DNA from: an uncultured beta proteobacterium
Lineage (GTDB): Bacteria; Pseudomonadota; Gammaproteobacteria; Burkholderiales; Burkholderiaceae
Assembly (NCBI GenBank): GCA_903892315.1
Contig: CAITHY010000023.1
Coordinates: forward strand, 1-7,985
Direction: 5' to 3'
Length of the DNA stretch: 7,985 nucleotides
The translations under genes and the position numbers were made by a program. The notes under the pieces were generated by a model that searched no databases, was not told the DNA's origin, and worked only from the letters and a program-made list of their open reading frames with translations. Positions 1-6,657 of the stretch are shown here, in pieces (the stretch's first letter is position 1; each line of letters opens with the position of its first letter).

Positions 1-933
1 CCAGAACTGTGCTCCGTAGTCTCTAACCCTGAGTTCCTCAAAGAGGGCGCAGCAGTAGAGGACTTTATGCGTCCAGACCGGATTGTGATCGGTACTGAAA
101 GTACGCCAGCAGGATTGCGTGCCAAAGAGCAAATGCGCAAACTCTACGCGCCATTTAACCGCAACCATGAACGCACCTATTACATGGATGTGAAAAGCGC
201 TGAACTCACTAAATACGCAGCTAATGCAATGTTGGCAACCCGTATTTCTTTTATGAATGAGCTGGCTAACTTAGCCGACCTAGTTGGGGCTGACATTGAG
301 CATGTGCGCCAAGGCATTGGGTCAGATTCGCGCATTGGTTTTGGTTTTTTATACCCAGGCACAGGTTACGGTGGCTCCTGTTTTCCTAAGGACGTATCTG
401 CTTTATCTAAGACCGCTAAAGAGCATGGTCGTGAACTGAAGATTTTGGATGCTGTAGAGGCTGTTAATGAGTTACAAAAGTACACCCTAGTTGAGAAAAT
501 CGAAAAGCGCTTTGGCAAAGATCTCAAAGGCATGAAGTTTGCTTTGTGGGGGTTGGCTTTTAAGCCTAATACTGACGATATGCGTGAAGCGCCTAGCCGT
601 GTGATTATTCAGGAGCTAGTTAAACGTGGCGCCCAAGTAGTTGCTTATGACCCAGTGGCCATGCCTGAAGCTAAGCATGCCTTGGAACAAGACTTTAAAG
701 CCGATCCAACAGGTCTTGCGCAGGTTTCTATGACTGCTGATCCAATGACAGCCTTAGATGATGCTGATGCTCTAGTAATTGTTACGGAGTGGAAAGTTTT
801 CCATACCCCTGACTTTGATGCGCTCATGCAAAAACTCAAACGTGCCATCATTTTTGACGGACGCAATCTCTATGAGCCAGCTTCTATGCAAGAATTAGGT
901 ATTGAGTACCACGGTATTGGTAGACATAATTAA
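1..933 (+). CDS. ugd: UDP-glucose 6-dehydrogenase, 5'-truncated by the window edge
   Basis: The enzyme oxidises UDP-glucose to UDP-glucuronate with two NAD+, in the cytoplasm, for LPS and capsule sugars. The frame is open from base 1, beginning [20 protein letters not shown], so the ATG at 67 is an internal methionine and not the start. About 310 residues are visible. The N-terminal Rossmann NAD domain (roughly 140-150 residues, judged from the usual family length of about 450) lies upstream. The catalytic set is intact: Lys at 211-213 and Asn at 223-225 (KYAANAML), nucleophilic Cys at 379-381 and Asp at 391-393 ([10 protein letters not shown]). The C-terminal UDP-binding domain has [16 protein letters not shown]. 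The stop TAA lies 5 nt before the heptose kinase, so the two are probably co-transcribed. In Burkholderia, Ugd feeds 4-amino-4-deoxyarabinose synthesis; whether that holds here is inference. Confidence 0.96.
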   Translation, partial: PELCSVVSNPEFLKEGAAVEDFMRPDRIVIGTESTPAGLRAKEQMRKLYAPFNRNHERTYYMDVKSAELTKYAANAMLATRISFMNELANLADLVGADIEHVRQGIGSDSRIGFGFLYPGTGYGGSCFPKDVSALSKTAKEHGRELKILDAVEAVNELQKYTLVEKIEKRFGKDLKGMKFALWGLAFKPNTDDMREAPSRVIIQELVKRGAQVVAYDPVAMPEAKHALEQDFKADPTGLAQVSMTADPMTALDDADALVIVTEWKVFHTPDFDALMQKLKRAIIFDGRNLYEPASMQELGIEYHGIGRHN

Positions 934-938
934 AGTAA

Positions 939-1874
939 ATGCAAATGGAAAAGGCGAATAGAGAGCAGTTTTCTAAAGCCCGCTTATTGGTGGTGGGTGA
1001 TGTCATGCTGGATCGCTATTGGTTCGGTGATACCCATCGCATTTCACCAGAAGCGCCGGTGCCGGTGGTGCAAGTCGGAAAGGTTGATGAGCGTCTTGGT
1101 GGTGCTGCTAACGTGGCTCGTAACGTAGCCGCACTTGATGCTAAAGCCACTATTTTAGGTATTGTCGGTAATGACGAGCCTGGTAAGCGTGTAGTAGAGT
1201 TGCTCAAAGCAGGTGGTGTTGATAGTCAGCTAGAAATCGATGCGGACGTCCCCACTATTGTGAAACTCCGGGTGATTGCACGTCAGCAGCAGCTCATTCG
1301 TTTGGATTTCGAAGAAACCCCTAGTGAAAAAGCGCTTGCTCATAAATTAGAACGTTTTGAAAAATTGGTCGGCGCTGCTGATGTGGTGATTCTTTCCGAC
1401 TATGGCAAGGGTGCATTAGGTCAGGTGGCTCATATGATCGAGCAAGCCCGAGCACAAAACAAAGTGATTTTGGTTGACCCTAAAGGGGAAGATTACGAAA
1501 AGTATCGCGGAGCTACTGTCCTGACGCCTAACCGCAGCGAGTTGCGTCAAGTCGTTGGCCATTGGACTAGCGAAGAAGATTTAACCAAGAAAGCTCAAGA
1601 ACTCAGGAAGTCGCTTGATTTGAAGGCACTTCTCCTAACGCGCTCTGAAGAGGGCATGAGTCTTTATACCGATGCAGGTGTCAGTCACGTCAAGGCGCAA
1701 GCACGTGAGGTGTTTGATGTCTCTGGTGCTGGTGATACTGTGATTGCAACATTGGCTGTGGCCCTGGCTGCTAAATGGCCATTAGAAAAAGCCATGGCAC
1801 TCGCAAACCGTGCAGGTAGCATCGTCGTTGGCAAGTTGGGAACTGCAACCGTTACTTCAGAGGAATTACAGTGA
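939..1874 (+). CDS. hldA: D-glycero-beta-D-manno-heptose-7-phosphate 1-kinase (HldA/RfaE domain I)
   Basis: This cytoplasmic PfkB-family kinase (311 aa) phosphorylates heptose-7-phosphate at C1 using ATP, the second committed step toward ADP-heptose for the LPS inner core. PfkB signature 1 is visible as GGAANVARN. Signature 2 is DVSGAGDT, with the catalytic base Asp266. The N-terminal beta strand [15 protein letters not shown] is typical of RfaE. In E. coli the kinase is fused to an adenylyltransferase domain (HldE, about 477 aa). Here the protein ends at [15 protein letters not shown], about where domain I ends, so it is the single-domain HldA form and a separate HldC must be encoded elsewhere. 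The start at 939 has only a weak purine stretch upstream. ATG 945 is an alternative start, and translation is probably coupled to ugd. The stop overlaps the hldD start (GTGA). Confidence 0.95.
   Translation: MQMEKANREQFSKARLLVVGDVMLDRYWFGDTHRISPEAPVPVVQVGKVDERLGGAANVARNVAALDAKATILGIVGNDEPGKRVVELLKAGGVDSQLEIDADVPTIVKLRVIARQQQLIRLDFEETPSEKALAHKLERFEKLVGAADVVILSDYGKGALGQVAHMIEQARAQNKVILVDPKGEDYEKYRGATVLTPNRSELRQVVGHWTSEEDLTKKAQELRKSLDLKALLLTRSEEGMSLYTDAGVSHVKAQAREVFDVSGAGDTVIATLAVALAAKWPLEKAMALANRAGSIVVGKLGTATVTSEELQ
1859..1864 (+). promoter_or_regulatory. Ribosome binding site of hldD
   Basis: AGAGGA sits 6 nt before the GTG at 1871, inside the last codons of hldA. It supports the GTG start and the 4-nt overlap (GTGA) of the two genes, a typical arrangement for translational coupling. 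Confidence 0.7.
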
Positions 1875-2890
1875 CTATTATCGTAACCGGCGCAGCTGGA
1901 TTTATTGGTGCCAATATTGTTCAAGCGCTTAATGCCCGTGGTGAAAAAAATATCATTGCAGTAGACGACCTTCGTCCTGCGGATAAGTATCGCAATCTCG
2001 CCGATTTAGACATCATTGATTACCTGGATAAGGACGAGTTTCTAGAGGCGTTCAGAAGCGGTCGTTTTGGTAAAGTCAAGGCGGTGTTTCATGAGGGGGC
2101 TTGTTCTGACACCATGGAGACTGATGGTATTTTCATGATGGCGAATAACTATCGCTACACCGTGGATCTATTGGATATTTGTACTGAGCAAAAAGTACAA
2201 CTTCTATACGCTTCTTCTGCGGCAACCTATGGTGGCTCAGACGTATTTGTGGAGAGCCGCGAGCACGAGAAGCCGCTGAATATCTACGGCTACTCCAAGT
2301 TCTTATTTGATCAAGTAATGCGTAAACGTTTTTCTGAAAAGGCCAATACAGCTCAGGTGGTTGGTTTTCGTTACTTTAATGTCTATGGCCCGCGTGAGTC
2401 ACATAAAGGCCGTATGGCTTCAGTTGCCTTTCATCAATATCACCAATACAAAGCTAATGGTCACGTTAAACTCTTTGGTGAGTATGGTGGTTATGGTCCT
2501 GGTGAGCAAAGTCGCGACTTTGTTTCTGTTGAGGATGTAGTCAAAGTAAATCTCTTCTTTTTAGATCACCCTGAAATCAGTGGTATCTTCAATTTAGGTA
2601 GCGGTCGTGCACAACCATTTAATGATGTAGCGCATGCAGTGGCTAACGCTATGCGTAAGCTAGATAAAGCCGCACCTGCAACCCTTCAAGAATTAGTGAA
2701 AGAAAAGGCGATTGAGTACATTCCATTTCCGGATGCGCTCAAAGGAAAATACCAGTGCTTTACACAGGCTGATCTGAGTAAGCTCAGGGCTACTGGCTAT
2801 ACAGAACCCTTCCTCAATGTGGAGCAGGGTGTAGGAAGATATATTGAGTGGTTAGAGGCCAATTCTGGTTTCTTGGCAAACCCTTTGTAA
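1871..2890 (+). CDS. hldD: ADP-L-glycero-D-manno-heptose 6-epimerase
   Basis: This extended short-chain dehydrogenase (339 aa) epimerises ADP-D-glycero-heptose to ADP-L-glycero-heptose, the last step in making the inner-core heptose donor in the cytoplasm. The dinucleotide-binding glycine motif is TGAAGFIG (Gly7, Gly10, Gly13). The active-site Ser region is ASSAATYGG, and the YxxxK motif is YGYSK with Tyr139 and Lys143. Lys179 in [13 protein letters not shown] matches the second catalytic lysine described for E. coli HldD. Length agrees with the family, which is slightly longer than the roughly 310-aa E. coli enzyme. The start codon is GTG, overlapping the hldA stop and preceded by AGAGGA. 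The order ugd-hldA-hldD places three sugar-nucleotide enzymes in one transcription unit, which appears to end at the hairpin downstream. Confidence 0.97.
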   Translation: MTIIVTGAAGFIGANIVQALNARGEKNIIAVDDLRPADKYRNLADLDIIDYLDKDEFLEAFRSGRFGKVKAVFHEGACSDTMETDGIFMMANNYRYTVDLLDICTEQKVQLLYASSAATYGGSDVFVESREHEKPLNIYGYSKFLFDQVMRKRFSEKANTAQVVGFRYFNVYGPRESHKGRMASVAFHQYHQYKANGHVKLFGEYGGYGPGEQSRDFVSVEDVVKVNLFFLDHPEISGIFNLGSGRAQPFNDVAHAVANAMRKLDKAAPATLQELVKEKAIEYIPFPDALKGKYQCFTQADLSKLRATGYTEPFLNVEQGVGRYIEWLEANSGFLANPL

Positions 2891-2927
2891 GGCAGTCAAC
2901 AGAAGTAGTTGCTCCTCGTTGTAAATG

Positions 2928-2959
2928 ATCCACGCGCACTTTATGTCCGTGGATTTTTT
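2928..2959 (+). terminator. Rho-independent terminator after the LPS operon
   Basis: A perfect 7-bp stem, ATCCACG (2928-2934) and CGTGGAT (2948-2954), encloses a 13-nt loop and runs into six Ts (2954-2959). It lies 37 nt after hldD and only 9 nt before the ribosome binding site of the next gene. It therefore probably ends the ugd-hldA-hldD transcript, or partly attenuates read-through into the comEA-like gene. Confidence 0.7.
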
Positions 2960-2968
2960 ATTTACTAC

Positions 2969-2973
2969 AGGAG
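2969..2973 (+). promoter_or_regulatory. Ribosome binding site deciding the comEA-like start
   Basis: AGGAG lies 5 nt before ATG 2979. An upstream in-frame ATG at 2925 would make the N-terminus out of the terminator hairpin and has no comparable Shine-Dalgarno, so ATG 2979 is chosen. Confidence 0.7.
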
Positions 2974-2978
2974 AAAAG

Positions 2979-3407
2979 ATGACAAGAGACTTCAATTTAG
3001 ATAGCCTGGGAAATTTATTCAGAGCTACAGCTATTGCTTTGACCATGCTAGTTTCGAGCTCGGGAGTGGCATATGCATCGCCTATTAATGTTAATACCGC
3101 AACCCAAACGGAGCTTGAGAGTATTAAGGGTATTGGTCCGGCTAAAGCAAAAACGATTATTGCTGAGCGCTTAGATGGTGGGCATTTTCAAGATGCTAAT
3201 GACCTTCAGAAACGGGTACGCGGCATTGGCATGAAATCAGTCGAAAAAATGGTGGATAACGGTTTAACGATTGAGGCACCGAGCTCTTTTCGGGAGCCCA
3301 ACGGTCGCACTAAGAAAGAGGGCGGAGCATCTGGTCGACGCCACTCTCGTAATCAAGCTAGTCCTCGCAATCAGCAGGAGCATTCGGGATCAGGTCGCAG
3401 AAATTAA
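2979..3407 (+). CDS. ComEA-like exported helix-hairpin-helix DNA-binding protein
   Basis: This is a small protein (142 aa). A signal peptide is visible: Arg15, a hydrophobic stretch at about 16-27, then VAYA with likely cleavage after Ala33. The mature part begins SPINVNTATQTELESIKGIG, the hallmark of ComEA-type HhH domains. Two hairpin motifs are present, KGIGPAKAK (50-58) and RGIGMKSVEK (81-90). In naturally competent Gram-negative bacteria such periplasmic proteins bind incoming double-stranded DNA and ratchet it through the outer membrane; that role here is inferred. Unlike the shortest ComEA proteins, it carries a polar, strongly basic tail of about 40 residues (103-142), rich in Arg, Gly, Ser, Asn and Gln. 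No sigma-70 promoter is obvious just upstream. It sits between the LPS operon and cysM, 41 nt before the latter. Confidence 0.88.
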   Translation: MTRDFNLDSLGNLFRATAIALTMLVSSSGVAYASPINVNTATQTELESIKGIGPAKAKTIIAERLDGGHFQDANDLQKRVRGIGMKSVEKMVDNGLTIEAPSSFREPNGRTKKEGGASGRRHSRNQASPRNQQEHSGSGRRN

Positions 3408-3431
3408 ACCCTTCCGTGTGTAAGGCGGGTT

Positions 3432-3452
3432 ATGGCTAAAATGGCTTCATGA
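3432..3452 (+). other. Possible 6-codon micro-ORF leading into cysM
   Basis: ATG GCT AAA ATG GCT TCA TGA encodes MAKMAS and stops on a TGA that overlaps the cysM ATG (ATGA at 3449-3452). AAGGCGG (3422-3428) resembles a Shine-Dalgarno, although it is only 3 nt from this ATG. It is 20 nt from the cysM ATG, too far to serve that start directly. It may allow translation of cysM by coupling, or it may be chance. Confidence 0.2.
3437..3442 (+). promoter_or_regulatory. Possible -10 box of a leaderless cysM promoter
   Basis: TAAAAT matches the sigma-70 -10 consensus at 5 of 6 positions. Its last base is 7 nt before the A of the cysM ATG, which would put transcription start at that A. No good -35 hexamer is visible at 16-18 nt spacing, so support is limited. 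Confidence 0.3.
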
Positions 3453-4360
3453 GCAAACCTTCCTACCTTACTATTTCACAGACTGTGGGCAATACCCCTT
3501 TAGTGCGTTTGCAGCGTATTCCTGGTTTGGAAAACGAGAATCGCAATAATGTGATCTTGGGTAAGCTGGAAGGAAACAATCCAGCCGGGTCGGTGAAGGA
3601 CCGACCTGCGCTGTCGATGATTTCACGCGCACAAGAACGTGGTGAGATTAAACCTGGCGACACATTAATTGAGGCAACTAGCGGCAATACAGGTATTGCA
3701 TTAGCAATGACCGCCGCGATGCTGGGTTATAAAATGATTTTGGTGATGCCAGAAAATCAAAGTATTGAACGTCGTCAAAGTATGGCGGCTTATGGCGCTG
3801 AGCTCATTTTGACTGCGGCCTCTGGTGGCATGGAGTTTGCTAGAGATTACGCCTTGCAGTTGCAAAGAGAGGGTCGCGGTAGATTGCTCGATCAATTTGC
3901 CAACCCAGATAATCCTAGAGCGCATATAGAAACTACTGGCCCAGAAATTTGGCGAGACACTGATGGTCAGGTTACTCATTTTGTTTCTGCCATGGGTACA
4001 ACGGGAACCATTACCGGAGTCTCTACTTATCTCAAATCCAAGAACCCTGCGATTCAGATTATTGGTGCACAACCAGAAGAGGGTTCTCAGATACCGGGTA
4101 TTCGGAAGTGGGCACCAGACTACCTGCCCAAGATTTATCAGGGCGATAAGGTAGATCTGATTGAGTATGTTTCACAAGCGGATGCAGAAGAGATGGCGCG
4201 CCGCTTGGCAGCGGAAGAAGGTATTTTCTGCGGCATCTCTGCTGGAGGCGCTTTGGTGGTGGCTTTGCGTATAGCCCGTCAAGTTGAAAATGCCACAATC
4301 GTTTTTATTGTCTGTGACCGTGGCGATCGTTATCTATCAACTGGTGTTTTTCCAGCCTAA
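3449..4360 (+). CDS. cysM: Cysteine synthase B (O-acetylserine sulfhydrylase B)
   Basis: This cytoplasmic PLP enzyme makes L-cysteine from O-acetyl-L-serine and sulfide; CysM of enterics can also use thiosulfate. The protein is 303 aa, the same length as E. coli CysM. The PLP lysine is Lys50 in GNNPAGSVKDRPA, a context characteristic of CysM and not CysK. The substrate loop EATSGNTGIALAM and the phosphate-binding loop GTTGTITGV are intact, as is the C-terminal GISAGGAL. The ATG at 3449 has no Shine-Dalgarno at normal distance, but the N-terminus SKPSYLTISQTVGNTPL fits the family, so the start is probably right. The gene ends in a 4-nt convergent overlap with mltB. It is likely transcribed from its own promoter or by read-through from the comEA-like gene. 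Confidence 0.96.
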   Translation: MSKPSYLTISQTVGNTPLVRLQRIPGLENENRNNVILGKLEGNNPAGSVKDRPALSMISRAQERGEIKPGDTLIEATSGNTGIALAMTAAMLGYKMILVMPENQSIERRQSMAAYGAELILTAASGGMEFARDYALQLQREGRGRLLDQFANPDNPRAHIETTGPEIWRDTDGQVTHFVSAMGTTGTITGVSTYLKSKNPAIQIIGAQPEEGSQIPGIRKWAPDYLPKIYQGDKVDLIEYVSQADAEEMARRLAAEEGIFCGISAGGALVVALRIARQVENATIVFIVCDRGDRYLSTGVFPA

Positions 4361-5607
4361 GACTTCATTTTTTTCTTGGTGCTGAGTTTCTTAGGTTTAG
4401 ACTTTTCAGTATTCGTCTTAGACCCGCTCGCTTTCGTTGATTTTTCTACTGCCACAACGCTTTGGTTTTTATATCCCAGAGCCTCGGCAAACTCAGCAAC
4501 ACTTTGTGCGTAGAAATAACTACGGTTGTATTGCACAATCGTCAGGAAATTATTCAGACCCACAAAATATTGCACTTGGTCTGAGCCATCTTTATCAGGG
4601 TAGGGTAGGTCAACAATGAAAGCTTTGCTTTGTGGCTCTACACCACCACTTTGCAGGTCGCCTTGTGACGGTGTCAAGACCCCCTTTTCAATAAGCTCTT
4701 GAACGGTGTATTTCAGTTGCGGTTCACCGTCGGCCAATGCTCTGGCTGCACTAATGCCATTTATCTGCACTGGAAATGAAATTGGCATGCCTGGTTGCCA
4801 GCCATGTTTTTTCATGAAGTTGGCAACACTCGCAATCGCATCTTTAGGGCTTTGCTTTAGATCGATTTGGCCATCGCCGTCACCATCGACTGCAAAGCTA
4901 CGAATACTGCTGGGCATGAACTGGGGCAGACCGATAGCGCCAGCATAAGAGCTGTTCTGATTTAGGCAGGCACTAAAGCGTGCGCTATTGACATCTTGAC
5001 TACTGTTTTTGGCAGGCAACCTGCCACCTGCTCGAGTCCAGCACATCAGAATGAGTTCTTGGAGTTGATCCTTGAAGAGCTGTTCACGTGCTGGTTTGTT
5101 GGGGGTATCTGGGTAACTAAAGGCGAGAGTGGATAGAACGTCTTTCACTCTGAAATTGCCGGTTTGCCTCCCATAGATGGTTTCGATGCCAATAATGGCC
5201 ACAATAATCTCAGCGGGCACCCCTGATTCTTGCTCAACTTGGCTTAAAAAGGCCTGGTTTTGCTCCCAAAAGACCCTGCCAGCCTTAAGGCGGACAGGCT
5301 CAATAAAGCGTTTGCGATAAGCCAGCCAGTTCTTCTTAAACGTACCCGATGGGGGTAATACCAATTTCCGAATAGAGGGAACCGTTTTAGCATCTAGGAA
5401 GCCCATTTCTAGGGCTGGGAGTGGGATTTCCTGGTTTTGGGAGACCTGGGTGAGGAGTTCGTTGAGGTTCTGGCTAAAACGCGCCTCAGTAGCAGCATCG
5501 TCAGTCTGGTTTACGATGGGCTGTTGTGATTGGATTGGCTGCGTAGGAGTGCTGGAGCACCCTGCTAACGCAAGAGCAAGCAGTAAGTAGGAGATGCGAA
5601 AGTTCAT
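4357..5607 (-). CDS. mltB: Lytic murein transglycosylase B, outer-membrane lipoprotein
   Basis: This enzyme cleaves the MurNAc-GlcNAc bond of peptidoglycan to give 1,6-anhydro products, acting from the periplasmic face of the outer membrane. From ATG 5607 it is 416 aa. The lipoprotein signal NFRISYLLLALALAGCSS has the lipobox LAGC with Cys17, and Ser at +2 fits outer-membrane sorting. The catalytic Glu142 is in GIETIYGR. The family motif SYAGAIGLPQFMPSS is followed by an EF-hand-like loop DGDGDGQIDL (Asp241, 243, 245, 249). A segment between Cys189 and Cys214 appears longer than in E. coli MltB. The last 30 residues are a Lys/Ser/Thr-rich tail. A GTG at 5640 would add 11 residues, but it lies about 4 nt from a predicted transcription start; neither start has a good Shine-Dalgarno. 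It is convergent with cysM and divergent from the deacetylase gene. Confidence 0.94.
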   Translation of the reverse strand: MNFRISYLLLALALAGCSSTPTQPIQSQQPIVNQTDDAATEARFSQNLNELLTQVSQNQEIPLPALEMGFLDAKTVPSIRKLVLPPSGTFKKNWLAYRKRFIEPVRLKAGRVFWEQNQAFLSQVEQESGVPAEIIVAIIGIETIYGRQTGNFRVKDVLSTLAFSYPDTPNKPAREQLFKDQLQELILMCWTRAGGRLPAKNSSQDVNSARFSACLNQNSSYAGAIGLPQFMPSSIRSFAVDGDGDGQIDLKQSPKDAIASVANFMKKHGWQPGMPISFPVQINGISAARALADGEPQLKYTVQELIEKGVLTPSQGDLQSGGVEPQSKAFIVDLPYPDKDGSDQVQYFVGLNNFLTIVQYNRSYFYAQSVAEFAEALGYKNQSVVAVEKSTKASGSKTNTEKSKPKKLSTKKKMKS

Positions 5608-5690
5608 GCCTAAGGTTTTGGATTTTCGAATGTTGAGCACGTTTAATTAGATTATAAAAATTACAAATTTGCTATTAAGGATTTCGAGTA
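5608..5690. promoter_or_regulatory. AT-rich divergent intergenic region, mltB / deacetylase
   Basis: These 83 nt separate two divergent genes and must hold both 5' signals. Besides the mltB promoter, the + strand has a -10-like TATAAA at 5653-5658 without a convincing -35. AAGGA at 5677-5681 is a good ribosome binding site 9 nt before ATG 5691. The two -10 boxes overlap on opposite strands, so the promoters may compete. Confidence 0.4.
5651..5678 (-). promoter_or_regulatory. Putative sigma-70 promoter of mltB
   Basis: On the - strand a perfect -10 TATAAT (5656-5651) lies 16 nt downstream of TTAATA (5678-5673), which matches the -35 consensus at 4 of 6 positions. The predicted start is near 5644, giving a 5' leader of about 37 nt to ATG 5607. 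This favours that start over GTG 5640. Confidence 0.45.
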
Positions 5691-6611
5691 ATGACAACAG
5701 GATACATAACTCATCCAGACTTTCTGAAACACGAGATGGGAAGCCATCATCCAGAGTGTCCGGAGAGAATTCAGGCGATCAATGATCAACTGATACGTAG
5801 TGGTGTCGATCAATTGTTACATCATTTAGATGCACCATTGGCTACTGAAGACCAGCTTGAATTAGTGCATAGTCCCGATCACGTTTCTTTTGTCCGAGAT
5901 CGCGCCCCAGAGAGTGGATATTTCATGCTCGATGGTGACACCATTATGAATCCCCATACTTATAGAGCATCACTTAGAGCTGCGGGCGCTGCGATTGCGG
6001 GCGTGGATGCGGTGATGAAGGGTGAAGTTGAGAATGTCTTTTGTGCAGTAAGACCCCCAGGTCACCATGCAGAGCCAACGCGTTCTATGGGGTTTTGTTT
6101 ATTTGATAACGTGGCGATTGCTGCGCGATATGCAATGGAAACCTATGGCATTAAACGCGTGGCCATCGTGGATTTTGATGTTCATCATGGCAACGGTACA
6201 GAAGCTGCATTTTTCAATGACCCCAACGTATTGATGTGCAGTTTCTTCCAGCACCCTTTTTATCCCTACAGCGGTCTTGATCATGCAAACAATATGGTCA
6301 ATGTACCTTTGCCTGCTGCCACTCGGGGTGATGTGGTGCGCTCCATCGTAGAAGAGCAATGGTTGCCTGCTTTACGTAATTTTGAGCCTGAGCTCGTGAT
6401 TATTTCAGCAGGCTTTGATGCTCATCGCGAAGATGATTTAGGGCAGATGGGCTTGGTAGAGGATGACTATGTCTGGATTACCAAACGTTTAAAGGAAATT
6501 GCTCGTGACTATGCGCAAGGACGCATTGTGAGCTGCTTGGAGGGTGGTTATAACCTCTCTGCTTTGGGGCGTAGTGTAGTAGCTCACATTAAAGCTTTGG
6601 CGGATATTTAA
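5691..6611 (+). CDS. Histone deacetylase family protein (AcuC/HDAC-like Zn-dependent deacylase)
   Basis: This is a cytoplasmic zinc-dependent amidohydrolase of the arginase/deacetylase fold (306 aa), of a size typical for bacterial class II-like HDACs. Members deacetylate acyl-lysines, acetylpolyamines or similar amides; the substrate cannot be read from the sequence. All catalytic elements are present: substrate-entry motif HHPECPERI near the N-terminus, the His125-His126 dyad in RPPGHHAEP, zinc ligands Asp163 and His165 in DFDVHHGNGT, the third ligand Asp243 in SAGFDAHREDD, and the transition-state Tyr287 in LEGGYN. The enzyme should therefore be active. ATG 5691 is preceded by AAGGA. The next gene, an acyl-CoA synthetase, starts 46 nt downstream on the same strand with no terminator between, suggesting an operon. 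In Bacillus, AcuC deacetylates and reactivates acetyl-CoA synthetase, so a similar relation is possible here. Confidence 0.95.
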   Translation: MTTGYITHPDFLKHEMGSHHPECPERIQAINDQLIRSGVDQLLHHLDAPLATEDQLELVHSPDHVSFVRDRAPESGYFMLDGDTIMNPHTYRASLRAAGAAIAGVDAVMKGEVENVFCAVRPPGHHAEPTRSMGFCLFDNVAIAARYAMETYGIKRVAIVDFDVHHGNGTEAAFFNDPNVLMCSFFQHPFYPYSGLDHANNMVNVPLPAATRGDVVRSIVEEQWLPALRNFEPELVIISAGFDAHREDDLGQMGLVEDDYVWITKRLKEIARDYAQGRIVSCLEGGYNLSALGRSVVAHIKALADI

Positions 6612-6622
6612 TAAAACAAATT

Positions 6623-6638
6623 TTGTAATTGAGTACAA
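6623..6638. repeat. Small inverted repeat TTGTA-N6-TACAA
   Basis: TTGTA (6623-6627) and TACAA (6634-6638) are exact inverted arms with a 6-nt spacer in the gap before the acyl-CoA synthetase. The 16-nt dyad has the size of a regulator operator, but the arms are short and AT-rich and could arise by chance. It is too weak for a terminator. Confidence 0.25.
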
Positions 6639-6646
6639 CAGAAATC

Positions 6647-6651
6647 GAAGG
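6647..6651 (+). promoter_or_regulatory. Ribosome binding site of the acyl-CoA synthetase
   Basis: GAAGG lies 6 nt before ATG 6658 and supports this start, which gives the expected N-terminus with LLFLERSAEIYPNKTAVIHG. Confidence 0.6.
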
Positions 6652-6657
6652 CTGAAG

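Noticed and set aside
2925..2978. N-terminal extension of the comEA-like gene from ATG 2925
   Set aside because: The extension is encoded by the terminator hairpin, would bury the signal peptide behind 18 extra residues and lacks a ribosome binding site. ATG 2979 has AGGAG at 5 nt.
3407..3431. Hairpin AACCC / GGGTT after the comEA-like stop as a terminator
   Set aside because: The stem is short and imperfect and no T-run follows, so it is not called a terminator.
3701..4072. Long antisense open frame of 123 codons within cysM
   Set aside because: It lies entirely over a well-conserved enzyme gene, its product resembles nothing I know and it has no clear start signals. It is a shadow frame.
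4341..4374. CTGG...CCAG stem followed by T7 as the cysM terminator
   Set aside because: The stem is only 4 bp and the T-run begins 12 nt after it, so it does not have terminator geometry.
5011..5025. Perfect hairpin GGCAGG-CAA-CCTGCC inside mltB
   Set aside because: It lies in coding sequence and has no T-run on the 3' side of either strand. It encodes part of the GGRLPA segment and is most simply a coincidence of codons.
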